Positions 30,101-36,305 of a stretch of 64,000 nt of DNA are shown piece after piece; the stretch's first letter is position 1, and the number at the start of each line of letters is the position of its first letter. This DNA comes from Gallionella capsiferriformans ES-2 (GTDB lineage Bacteria; Pseudomonadota; Gammaproteobacteria; Burkholderiales; Gallionellaceae), in NCBI RefSeq assembly GCF_000145255.1, contig NC_014394.1, forward strand, positions 62,001 to 126,000, given 5' to 3'. The notes beneath the pieces were generated by a model. That model was not told the DNA's origin. It saw only the letters and a program-made list of their open reading frames with translations, and searched no databases. Made by a program: the position numbers and the translations under genes.

Positions 30101-30570
30101 TTTAGTCGCTGGTTGATGCCGACCAGCATGTCGATGGTGCGCAGGGGTTTTGCAAGCAGCTCGATGCGGGTGCGGGCGAGCCAGTCGGACAGCAGTGGCG
30201 TGAGCAAGTCAGCTTCAAGATAGGGGCCGAGCTCCCGCTTGAGCGATTCCGGATAAGCAAAGGGAAAACACTCGGCATATTCGTCCATGAAAAAATCGAA
30301 GGGATTGATCACCGTCATGTCGGCCACCAGATCGACCGTGATTTTCAGCGACTCAGCTTTGTCGGGAAATACCAGCCGTGCGACCCAGTTGCCGAATGGA
30401 TCCTGCTGCCAGTTAAGGAAATGACCTGCCGGTTCAACATTCAGCGAATAGCTTAAAATCGGCGTGCGGCAATGTGCGGCGGGACGCAGCCGGATCTCAT
30501 GCGGCCAGAGCTTCACAGCACGGTCAAACACATAACTGGTCTGGTGATTTAGTGCAACGCGGATGGTCAT
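27196..30570 (-). CDS. Transglutaminase-like protein with DUF2126 (Anbu cluster)
   Basis: A 1124-residue cytoplasmic protein. An N-terminal transglutaminase-associated beta domain (1-90) precedes a transglutaminase/cysteine-protease core with an intact triad: Cys184 (GSCRDSAWLL), His233 (DLHAWAEVY) and Asp249 (GLDATSG). The rest, about 300-1124, is DUF2126 (MGGEPTFVSIDDMEG, FGQGKWYPGEPLPRWALG, DGRHTGTGGGNHVTLG, LLEFRGFEMPPH, THAQ-type ends). The start at 30570 is an ATG 28 bases after the Anbu gene; the frame extends 13 codons further. In Anbu clusters this protein accompanies the peptidase, ATP-grasp and alpha-E proteins, suggesting amide-bond cutting or forming on a peptide made by the ATP-grasp; that role is inferred. 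Confidence 0.93.
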   Translation of the reverse strand: MTIRVALNHQTSYVFDRAVKLWPHEIRLRPAAHCRTPILSYSLNVEPAGHFLNWQQDPFGNWVARLVFPDKAESLKITVDLVADMTVINPFDFFMDEYAECFPFAYPESLKRELGPYLEADLLTPLLSDWLARTRIELLAKPLRTIDMLVGINQRLKDDINYIVRLEAGVQTPEQTLELKLGSCRDSAWLLVQTLRHLGLAARFASGYLIQLKADVKALDGPSGALHDFTDLHAWAEVYIPGAGWIGLDATSGLLAGEGHIPLACTAMPSSAAPVIGGTEVCESQFEFSMSVTRIHEDPRVTRPYSEAQWQAILDLGHQVDVELDKNDVRLTMGGEPTFVSIDDMEGPEWNFTALSDTKLTLAGELLTRMQMQYAPGALLHFGQGKWYPGEPLPRWALGCYWRTDGTPLWNDRSLLVSSDGEGTRETADAKRFMQRLTQELALDERFVITAFEDVAQVINDELRWPDNLDPLTADLKNSDERRRLARLLEQGLGEPAGYVLPLKALPPNKPVLAKKGLISAGFRSSPWPLRREHLYLIAGDSPLGLRLPLDSLPWLPPEDQDTDSGRDPFDCTVDAPDTPPEKKKFQTLKARYDPREIIHTALCCEVRAGVLCLFLPPVPILEDFITLIRAIEATANALKLPVRLEGYTPPADPRVKAFRITPDPGVIEVNIHPCSSWAQLVENTQILYEAARLTRLGAEKFMLDGRHTGTGGGNHVTLGAATPADSPCLRRPDILASLITYWQHHPALSYLFSGMFIGPTSQAPRVDEARHESLYELEIAFQQMSEHLKPGAESEQPWLVDRLLRNLLVDLSGNTHRAEFCIDKLYSPDSATGRLGLLEFRGFEMPPHAQMSLLQMLLLRALVVRFWQKPYQGSLNRWGTELHDRYMLPHFVAQDMKDVVLDLQRAGYAFEFEWFTPFLEFRFPRFGTVVYHGIEIELRQAIEPWHVLGEEVAAGGTARYVDSSIERMQVKVRNMNDNRHILTCNGRPLPMTSTGTRGEFVAAVRYRAWAPPSGLHPTIGVQAPLVFDLVDSWSGRSIGGCTYHVVHPGGRSYDTFPVNANEAEARRVARFWNHGHTPGLLHVRREGRNPDYPLTLDLRRAPEPAMEGMPESPSELMQQNQQQ

Positions 30571-30598
30571 GGGAAACCTTTCAATGTTTTCAATAGAT

Positions 30599-31324
30599 TC
30601 AGTAATCAAAATTCGGTAGTTGGGCGAAGGCTTGCCTTACACCATCCCCCCAGCTTTTGTGCAGTCGCTGCATGTAGTCGTTTTGATCATCGAAGCGATG
30701 AACGTGATTGAGTTGCAGCGTATCGCGTTCGTAACAGGCCATATCGATTGGCAGACCCACCGATAGATTGGAGCGCATCGTTGAATCGAATGAGACCAGA
30801 ACCGATTTGATAGCATCGTTCATGCTGGTGTCTGCACGAATAATTCGGTCGATGATAGGCTTGCCGTATTTCACTTCGCCGATCTGGAAATAGGGCGTTT
30901 CGGGGGTGGCCTCGATAAAATTGCCTTCCGCATAAATTAGAAACAGGCGCTGGGGTTCGCCGGTAATTTGCCCGCCGACGATGAAATTTGCGCTGCAATC
31001 TACGTTATTTTCTGCCAAATACGGGCCGTCCCGATGGCGTACTTCCCGAAGTGCCGAGCCGATCAATTCGGCGACTTCGTACATTGAGCAGACGCTCATC
31101 AAATTTGCTTCGGTACTGTGCCTGATTTCCTGTTCAAGATAATTGAGCGTGGCCTGTGTGATGGCCAGATTGCCCGAGTTAACGACCACCAGCACCCGGT
31201 CGCCCTTTCGTTCGAAGGTTTTCATTTTGCGGAAAGTGGAAATATTGTCGACCCCCGCATTGGTGCGGGAGTCCGAGGCAAAAACGATGCCGGCATCAAT
31301 CATAGTCGCGACGCAATAAGTCAT
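30599..31324 (-). CDS. Anbu proteasome-like peptidase (first paralogue)
   Basis: A 241-residue Ntn-hydrolase of the Anbu (ancestral beta-subunit) family. After removal of Met the N-terminal residue is Thr1 (MTYCVATM), the proteasome nucleophile; Asp17 and Lys32 (ASDSRTNAGVDNISTFRKMKTF) fit the other catalytic positions, and SGNLAITQATLNYL, FIVGGQI, KYGKPIIDRII and SFDSTMRSNLSVGLPID follow the family pattern. There is no propeptide. It is set between the alpha-E gene (20 bases) and the transglutaminase gene (28 bases). The substrate of Anbu is not established. A second copy lies at 33920. Confidence 0.94.
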   Translation of the reverse strand: MTYCVATMIDAGIVFASDSRTNAGVDNISTFRKMKTFERKGDRVLVVVNSGNLAITQATLNYLEQEIRHSTEANLMSVCSMYEVAELIGSALREVRHRDGPYLAENNVDCSANFIVGGQITGEPQRLFLIYAEGNFIEATPETPYFQIGEVKYGKPIIDRIIRADTSMNDAIKSVLVSFDSTMRSNLSVGLPIDMACYERDTLQLNHVHRFDDQNDYMQRLHKSWGDGVRQAFAQLPNFDY

Positions 31325-31343
31325 GGCGTTCTTCTTTCGTAGT

Positions 31344-32318
31344 TCAATGGCCGATTATGTCAGGCACGCTTAATTCATCGGTTGACCAGAAATAGGCGGT
31401 GTTGATCAGGTTGCCCAGTTCATAAATCTGCTCAAGAAATTCGGAGAGGTATTCATGCAGGCCGTAATCGAAAATCCCGTCTATGGTTTCAGCATGCAAA
31501 CTGGTGCGCAGCAAGCCGCAGCGACGGAGCAGCTCGTTGGCGCGCGGCCCGTCGATTTCATGCAACAATCGGTTGACTTCGTCCACGCAGGTGATCAGCG
31601 ATCTTGCCATGTCGGGCCGCAGGACCAGCAATTCGGCCACGCGCTTAGGGGTGATCTGGTCGCGATACACGCGGCGATAGGATTCAAAGGCCGATACCGA
31701 ACGAAGCACCGAACTCCACTGGTAATAGTCTGCCGCGCCGCCGATGTCCTTTGGGCTGGGCAATAAAATGTGGTATTTCACATCCAGTATGCGTGCGGTG
31801 TTGTCAGCGCGTTCGAGGAAATTTCCCAGCCTGATAAAACGGAAGGTATTGTCGCGCAGCATGGTGCCGTGTGCGATGCCGCGTGACAAATGCGAACGCT
31901 CTTTTACCCAGTCGAAAAACCGTGAGACCCCATCGGCTGCGATGCCATCGCCCTGTATTCGGCGCATTTCCAGCCAGGTGGAGTTGAGCGTCTCCCACAT
32001 CTCTGACGTGATGGAGCCGCGCACGGCACGTGCATTTTCACGCGCTTTGAAAATACTGTTGTAGATGCTGCCCGGATTTTTTTCATCCAGCGCCATGAAG
32101 TGCAATACGTTCTCGGCACAGGGCATATCGTAACGCGCCTCGAAATCTTCATGCAGCCCGCTGATGGACAGCATGGCGCGCCATTCGTGATGCGGCTCGA
32201 TCAATGCCCTTTTGAGTAAAGACATGCGGTAGGTGACATCCAGCATGCGTGCCGTATTTTCTGCACGCTCCATGCTGCGAGCCATCCAGAACAGGTGGTC
32301 TGCGGTTGATGAAAGCAT
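31344..32318 (-). CDS. Alpha-E domain protein (DUF403)
   Basis: A 324-residue, almost wholly helical soluble protein of the alpha-E family. It starts MLSSTADHLFWMARSMERAENTARMLDVTYRMSL and later repeats a related unit (FIRLGNFLERADNTARILDVKYH), then LLVLRPDMARSLITCVDEVN. Members always stand beside circularly permuted ATP-grasp and transglutaminase genes. Its start is one base after the ATP-grasp stop, showing tight coupling. No catalytic role is known; it may scaffold the complex. Confidence 0.93.
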   Translation of the reverse strand: MLSSTADHLFWMARSMERAENTARMLDVTYRMSLLKRALIEPHHEWRAMLSISGLHEDFEARYDMPCAENVLHFMALDEKNPGSIYNSIFKARENARAVRGSITSEMWETLNSTWLEMRRIQGDGIAADGVSRFFDWVKERSHLSRGIAHGTMLRDNTFRFIRLGNFLERADNTARILDVKYHILLPSPKDIGGAADYYQWSSVLRSVSAFESYRRVYRDQITPKRVAELLVLRPDMARSLITCVDEVNRLLHEIDGPRANELLRRCGLLRTSLHAETIDGIFDYGLHEYLSEFLEQIYELGNLINTAYFWSTDELSVPDIIGH

Positions 32319-32319
32319 A

Positions 32320-33750
32320 TTAGTTGTCTCCTTCGAGTACCCAGGTGTCTTTGGTGCCGCCGCCTTGCGATGAGTTGACCACCAGCGAGCCTTCTTTGAG
32401 CGCTACGCGTGTCAGGCCGCCTGGCACCATGGTGATATCCTTGCCAGACAGCACATAAGGCCGCAGGTCGATATGGCGCGGTGCGACGCCGCTTTCAACA
32501 AACGTGGGGCAGGTTGAAAGGGCGAGCGTGGGCTGCGCGATATAGTGATCTGGGTTTGCCAGGATCTTGTCGCGAAACAGATTGATTTCATTTTTTGTCG
32601 AGGTGGGGCCGACCAGCATGCCGTAGCCGCCTGAGCCATGCACCTCCTTGACGACTAGTTCGGGCAGATGCGCTAGAACATAAGCCTGGTCGTCAGGCTT
32701 ACTCAATTCCCAGGTTGGGACATTCGCTAAGATCGGCTCTTCTGAACAATAAAACCGAATCATTTCAGGCACGTGTATATAAATGGCCTTGTCGTCCGCA
32801 ATACCTGTGCCGACGGCATTGGCCAGTGTGACATTGCCTGCCCGGTAAGCTGAGAATAAGCCCGGGACTCCCAGCATGGAGGTTTTGTTAAAGGTCAGCG
32901 GATCTAAAAAATCATCGTCAATGCGACGGTAAATGACATCCACGCGCAACGGCCCTTCCGTGGTGCGCATATACACGGTCTCGTTTTTAACAAACAGATC
33001 GTTGCCATCGACCAGTTCAACGCCCATTTGCTGGGCCAGAAAGGCGTGTTCAAAATAGGCGCTGTTGTATTGACCCGGTGTGAGCACAACGACATTCGGA
33101 TTGGTGACGCCCTCTGGCGCTACCGAGCGCAGATTGTTGAGCAACAAATCAGGATAGTGTTCGACGGGTGCAATCTTTTGACCTGAAAACAAGTCGGGGA
33201 ATAATCGCATCATCATTTTGCGGTTTTCCAGCATATACGATACGCCGGACGGGGTGCGCAAATTATCTTCGAGCACGTAGTACTCGCCGAGTTGGCTGCC
33301 GTGGTCGGCGCGTACCAGATCGACGCCTGCGATATGCGCGTAGATGTTTTCCGGAACGTCTACGCCGACCATTTCCTGACGGAACTGGCTGTTGCCCAGC
33401 ACCTGACGGGCAGGGATGCGACCGGCTTTGAGGATCTCCTGCCCGTGATAAATGTCGTGCAGGAAAGCGTTCAGCGCACGGACGCGCTGACGTAAGCCCT
33501 GTTCAAGCCGCGTCCATTCGCGCGCCGGAATAATGCGCGGCACGATATCGAAAGGAATGAGCCGCTCCTGACTGTTTGTCTCGCCATAGACAGCGAAGGT
33601 AATGCCGGCACGATGAAAGGCGATGTCTGCGGCTTCGCGTTTGCGAACGATGACCTCCTCAGGAGTGGCGGATAGCCAGTCTGCATAGTTGCGGTAATTT
33701 TCGCGCACCGATCCGTCAGTGGCATACATCTCGTTATAAGCTGTTTTCAT
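32320..33750 (-). CDS. Circularly permuted type 2 ATP-grasp protein (Anbu cluster)
   Basis: A 476-residue enzyme of the DUF404/DUF407 type. Visible family parts are RIIPAREWTRLEQGLRQRVRALNAFLHDIY, YYVLEDNLRTPSGVSYMLENR (nucleotide-binding), NPNVVVLTPGQYNSAYFEH, VDVIYRRIDDDFLDPL, VVKEVHGSGGYGMLVGP and DLRPYVLSGKDI. ATP-grasp enzymes join a carboxylate to an amine through an acyl phosphate, so it may make or tag a small peptide. It is the first gene of the operon running to 27196, with a sigma-54-type promoter 24 bases ahead of the ATG. Confidence 0.93.
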   Translation of the reverse strand: MKTAYNEMYATDGSVRENYRNYADWLSATPEEVIVRKREAADIAFHRAGITFAVYGETNSQERLIPFDIVPRIIPAREWTRLEQGLRQRVRALNAFLHDIYHGQEILKAGRIPARQVLGNSQFRQEMVGVDVPENIYAHIAGVDLVRADHGSQLGEYYVLEDNLRTPSGVSYMLENRKMMMRLFPDLFSGQKIAPVEHYPDLLLNNLRSVAPEGVTNPNVVVLTPGQYNSAYFEHAFLAQQMGVELVDGNDLFVKNETVYMRTTEGPLRVDVIYRRIDDDFLDPLTFNKTSMLGVPGLFSAYRAGNVTLANAVGTGIADDKAIYIHVPEMIRFYCSEEPILANVPTWELSKPDDQAYVLAHLPELVVKEVHGSGGYGMLVGPTSTKNEINLFRDKILANPDHYIAQPTLALSTCPTFVESGVAPRHIDLRPYVLSGKDITMVPGGLTRVALKEGSLVVNSSQGGGTKDTWVLEGDN

Positions 33751-33784
33751 GGTTGACTTCGCTCGAAAGGTTCGAACTTATCAA

Positions 33785-33800
33785 AGCATGAATCATGCCA
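33785..33800 (-). promoter_or_regulatory. Sigma-54-type promoter of the ATP-grasp/alpha-E/Anbu/transglutaminase operon
   Basis: Read on the minus strand the element is TGGCATGATTCATGCT: GG (33799-33798) and GC (33787-33786) are ten bases apart. It differs by only two bases from the element before the chemoreceptor at 19843. The predicted start near 33774 leaves a 24-base leader. The left half belongs to a long inverted repeat, CATGCCAT (33794-33801) and ATGGCATG (33823-33830). Confidence 0.65.
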
Positions 33801-33847
33801 TGTAAATTTTATTTAAAAATCAATGGCATGAAGTACATTTCAAAACG

Positions 33848-33875
33848 AAAAAAGCACCGCATTGGTGCGCGGTGC
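33848..33875 (-). terminator. Terminator of the second Anbu gene, overlapping a perfect NtrC-like site
   Basis: On the minus strand a GC-rich hairpin is followed by six T (A run at 33848-33853), a good rho-independent terminator for the Anbu gene ending at 33920. The same bases on either strand read GCACC-N5-GGTGC (33854-33868), an exact NtrC core, centred about 87 bases upstream of the start predicted for the ATP-grasp operon. A weaker copy (GCGAC-N5-GGTGC, 33874-33888) lies 20 bases beyond. Confidence 0.65.
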
Positions 33876-33919
33876 GACAGGCTGGTGCGTTTGTCTGGCA
33901 GGAAGAGGCGTGCTCGTGG

Positions 33920-34687
33920 TTATTTTGCGGATTGAAATTCTGCGATTTCCGGCAAGCCGGGAGTTTCCCAGTAGAACTTGGGTAAATTTTGCAGTGCAAT
34001 CACCAGGCCCTGATTCCAGGCTTGTGACAATTCTTTGGAAAAAGGATCCGATTCGTTGAGGCAGAGTTGATGGGTGATGCGAAGACTGTCTTTGTTGTAA
34101 ACCAGCAATTCAATGGGGGGAGCGACGGTCAGGTTGCTGCGCACGGTCGAATTCATTGACACCAGTGCGCAACGGGCGGCGGCTTCCAGCGAGATAGTGC
34201 GATTAATCACGCGATCCAGGATCGGTTTCCCGTATTTGATTTCACCAATCTGTAAAAAGGGGTGTTCGCCTGACTCGTGTATATAGTTGCCCTGCGGATA
34301 GATCATCAGGGTTTCGTGGCGTGCGTTACCGATTTGTCCGGCCAGAATAAAACTCGCTTCAAAATTGACATTGCCGCTGTCTCGTACGACATGCAAATTT
34401 TGTACATGGGTGCTGACCGTCGCAACATAATCAACGGCTTGCTGCATATTGCTGACGCTGAGCAGATTGGGAATCGTGCCGCTATCGAGATCCGCCTGCA
34501 GTCGTTTGATGACTAGCTGTGTCGTGGCCAGATTTCCCGCAGATAACAGGCCAAACACCCGGTTTCCCGGCCATGCAAAGGTGTGCATTTTCGAATAGCT
34601 CGAGACGTTGTCAAATCCGGCATTGGTGCGGGAGTCGGAACACAGGACAAATCCCGTTTCGGTGTTAATGGCAAGGCAATAGGTCAT
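33920..34687 (-). CDS. Anbu proteasome-like peptidase (second paralogue)
   Basis: A 255-residue paralogue of the Anbu at 30599. It keeps Thr1 (MTYCLAIN), Asp17 and Lys32 (CSDSRTNAGFDNVSSYSKMHTF), AGNLATTQLVIKRL, ASFILAGQIGNA, KYGKPILDRVI and SMNSTVRSNLTVAPPIE, so both copies should be active. The C-terminus is about 14 residues longer (YWETPGLPEIAEFQSAK). I chose the ATG at 34687; the frame runs 27 codons further without a ribosome site. A terminator follows it, so it is likely its own transcript beside the main operon. Two Anbu genes in one cluster are unusual; they may form mixed rings or act at different times. Confidence 0.92.
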   Translation of the reverse strand: MTYCLAINTETGFVLCSDSRTNAGFDNVSSYSKMHTFAWPGNRVFGLLSAGNLATTQLVIKRLQADLDSGTIPNLLSVSNMQQAVDYVATVSTHVQNLHVVRDSGNVNFEASFILAGQIGNARHETLMIYPQGNYIHESGEHPFLQIGEIKYGKPILDRVINRTISLEAAARCALVSMNSTVRSNLTVAPPIELLVYNKDSLRITHQLCLNESDPFSKELSQAWNQGLVIALQNLPKFYWETPGLPEIAEFQSAK

Positions 34688-34812
34688 TTGAATTTCAGCG
34701 GTATATGAATGGCAGCGGCGTGTGTGATTTAGCAGCAAAACATTAACACGGTTATTGAGAATCGGCAAACCAGCTTTAAATCGTGCCGCTCATTGGCTTC
34801 GTTGCTCATTCA

Positions 34813-34829
34813 TGCACGATAACCGTGCA
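34813..34829 (+). promoter_or_regulatory. NtrC-like enhancer site upstream of the VOC-like gene
   Basis: TGCACGATAACCGTGCA is a perfect dyad with the GCAC-N7-GTGC core; the symmetry continues one base on each side. It is centred about 137 bases upstream of the start predicted from the sigma-54 element at 34932. A half site with GGTGC (34845-34859) lies 31 bases nearer, about -106; the pair copies the -140/-108 layout of glnAp2. Confidence 0.66.
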
Positions 34830-34931
34830 TCGCGCCCGAGCATCGTAAGATGCCGGTGCGGCAGTGGCGGGGTTGTCCGATCATAGTCACTCAACTTGAT
34901 GATTATTCGTCAGATTAAAATTTTATTGTGG

Positions 34932-34947
34932 TGGCATCTAAATTGCT
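34932..34947 (+). promoter_or_regulatory. Sigma-54 promoter of the VOC-like gene
   Basis: TGGCATCTAAATTGCT has GG at 34933-34934 and GC at 34945-34946, ten bases apart, with TGGCA and TTGCT both matching consensus. Transcription would start near 34958, so the TTG at 34953 that opens the frame cannot be the start codon. Confidence 0.78.
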
Positions 34948-34973
34948 AGGTATTGACAGCGGGCGTGGCTCAA

Positions 34974-36245
34974 ATGAGTCAGCCGCTGCCGGATTCCACT
35001 GAAATTTACTATGCTGAGATTATGAAAAACCAAACCAAATTGAAATCCACCGAATTTTTACGAAATGGCGACAAAGTTAATTCAGAATTTTTTGAAATTT
35101 ATTTAAAGCGGCTGCTCGACGCGCGCGATGCCTGTGGCCTGACAGAAATGATAGGTGAAATCGAAGCACTGATGATTACGGTAGAGCCTGGCAATGCGCT
35201 TGAATATATCGCCGAGCTGGCGTTGATGACGCCTTACCATTATCTGGTGACGTTAGAGAGCCCGAGGCACTGGACGCATATTTTGCGCATCGATATGGAT
35301 TCCCCCGATATTTTATTGCGTGAGGTCAAAAATCCGGAGTATTACGATATTTTCCGCAGTTTAAATGATCTGCATCCTGTCGGATCAAAGCGTCCGCACA
35401 GCCGTTATTTAGGGGAAATATTGCGGGTTACCGATCGTGAAAGCGTATTGGCCCTGCAGTGTGAGCGAGAATTCCGCTTCTTTTCACCTGCGGCGCTTAG
35501 CGCGCTTGATTTGCCATCCAATGTCAGTATCAGCAAACCTTCGCCTTATACGCAAAATGTACTCGGCTACATGGAGCGCGCGATCGGCGAGCCTCGTGTC
35601 TATCATCCGCTCGGAAAATGCAGCATCCTGCCTAAAATTCAGAAGGCTTATGAAAACGCCAAGTTGCAGCAGCAATCGTTGAATATTGCCGACTTGATCT
35701 TGCCGGTTGATCATCTGGCAACGCGCGTTTATTGTCAAAACCGGGAAGCTGCGCTCCTCGAGTATTTAGCGTTGTCGAGTTATTACTATTGGGGCAGTTA
35801 TGACATTGTCGATCAGAATTCCTCAACCAATGTGTGCAAAAGTGTACGGCCTGTTCCGGAGTCTTTAAGTCCGGCCAAAGTTTTTACCGCCAATAACCTG
35901 CCGTATTGTGTGAATCATCTGGACAGATTACCCTCGCCCACAGAAAACTTTGTCAGGAATTACGGCGCCCGGTTGCATCACATCGCGCTGTCGGTAAAGG
36001 ACGGTGAGCGTGAGGGTAAAGAGAATATCGAATTTCTGGTCGATGCGATTGCGGGGCAGGGCAAAGGATTTCTGCTCGAAGTGGTGGGTTCCCGTGAAGA
36101 AGGCTTAAAGCAGGTGTTTTCTAATGCCTCGCAATTTTCTGCGCTGATCATTGAATACGTGCAGCGCTATGGCGATTTTCAGGGGTTTTTTACGCGCGAA
36201 AATGTGGCATTGCTCACCGCAGCAGCAGGCGCGGAAGTATCCTGA
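34974..36245 (+). CDS. VOC-fold protein distantly like 4-hydroxyphenylpyruvate dioxygenase
   Basis: A 423-residue soluble protein that I do not recognise as a named gene. The C-terminal half has features of vicinal-oxygen-chelate dioxygenases: His247 (LPVDHLATRVY), His335/336 (ARLHHIALSV), and Glu394 (SALIIEYVQRYGDFQGFFTRENVALLTAAAG), in the order H, H, E that binds iron in HPPD. The N-terminal half (about 1-230) has no clear match. Start codons at 34974 and 35022 are both possible after the predicted transcript start; neither has a strong ribosome site. Its NtrC/sigma-54 type control region lies between it and the divergent Anbu gene, suggesting a nitrogen-starvation role, perhaps in aromatic amino-acid or 2-oxoacid metabolism. 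That role is inferred. Confidence 0.72.
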   Translation: MSQPLPDSTEIYYAEIMKNQTKLKSTEFLRNGDKVNSEFFEIYLKRLLDARDACGLTEMIGEIEALMITVEPGNALEYIAELALMTPYHYLVTLESPRHWTHILRIDMDSPDILLREVKNPEYYDIFRSLNDLHPVGSKRPHSRYLGEILRVTDRESVLALQCEREFRFFSPAALSALDLPSNVSISKPSPYTQNVLGYMERAIGEPRVYHPLGKCSILPKIQKAYENAKLQQQSLNIADLILPVDHLATRVYCQNREAALLEYLALSSYYYWGSYDIVDQNSSTNVCKSVRPVPESLSPAKVFTANNLPYCVNHLDRLPSPTENFVRNYGARLHHIALSVKDGEREGKENIEFLVDAIAGQGKGFLLEVVGSREEGLKQVFSNASQFSALIIEYVQRYGDFQGFFTRENVALLTAAAGAEVS

Positions 36246-36305
36246 TTTAAATCAGCCCAAGGGCAAGTGCGTGTATGCTATGGCCTGCACAGTTAGGAAT
36301 TTATC

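Noticed and set aside
34773..34787. Possible sigma-54 element for the second Anbu gene (minus strand GGCACGATTTAAAGC)
   Set aside because: The -24 half is excellent but GG and GC are eleven bases apart instead of ten, so I do not call it; the nearby NtrC dyad fits the divergent gene better.
34953..34973. TTG at 34953 as start of the VOC-like protein
   Set aside because: It precedes the transcript start predicted from the sigma-54 element and has no ribosome site.
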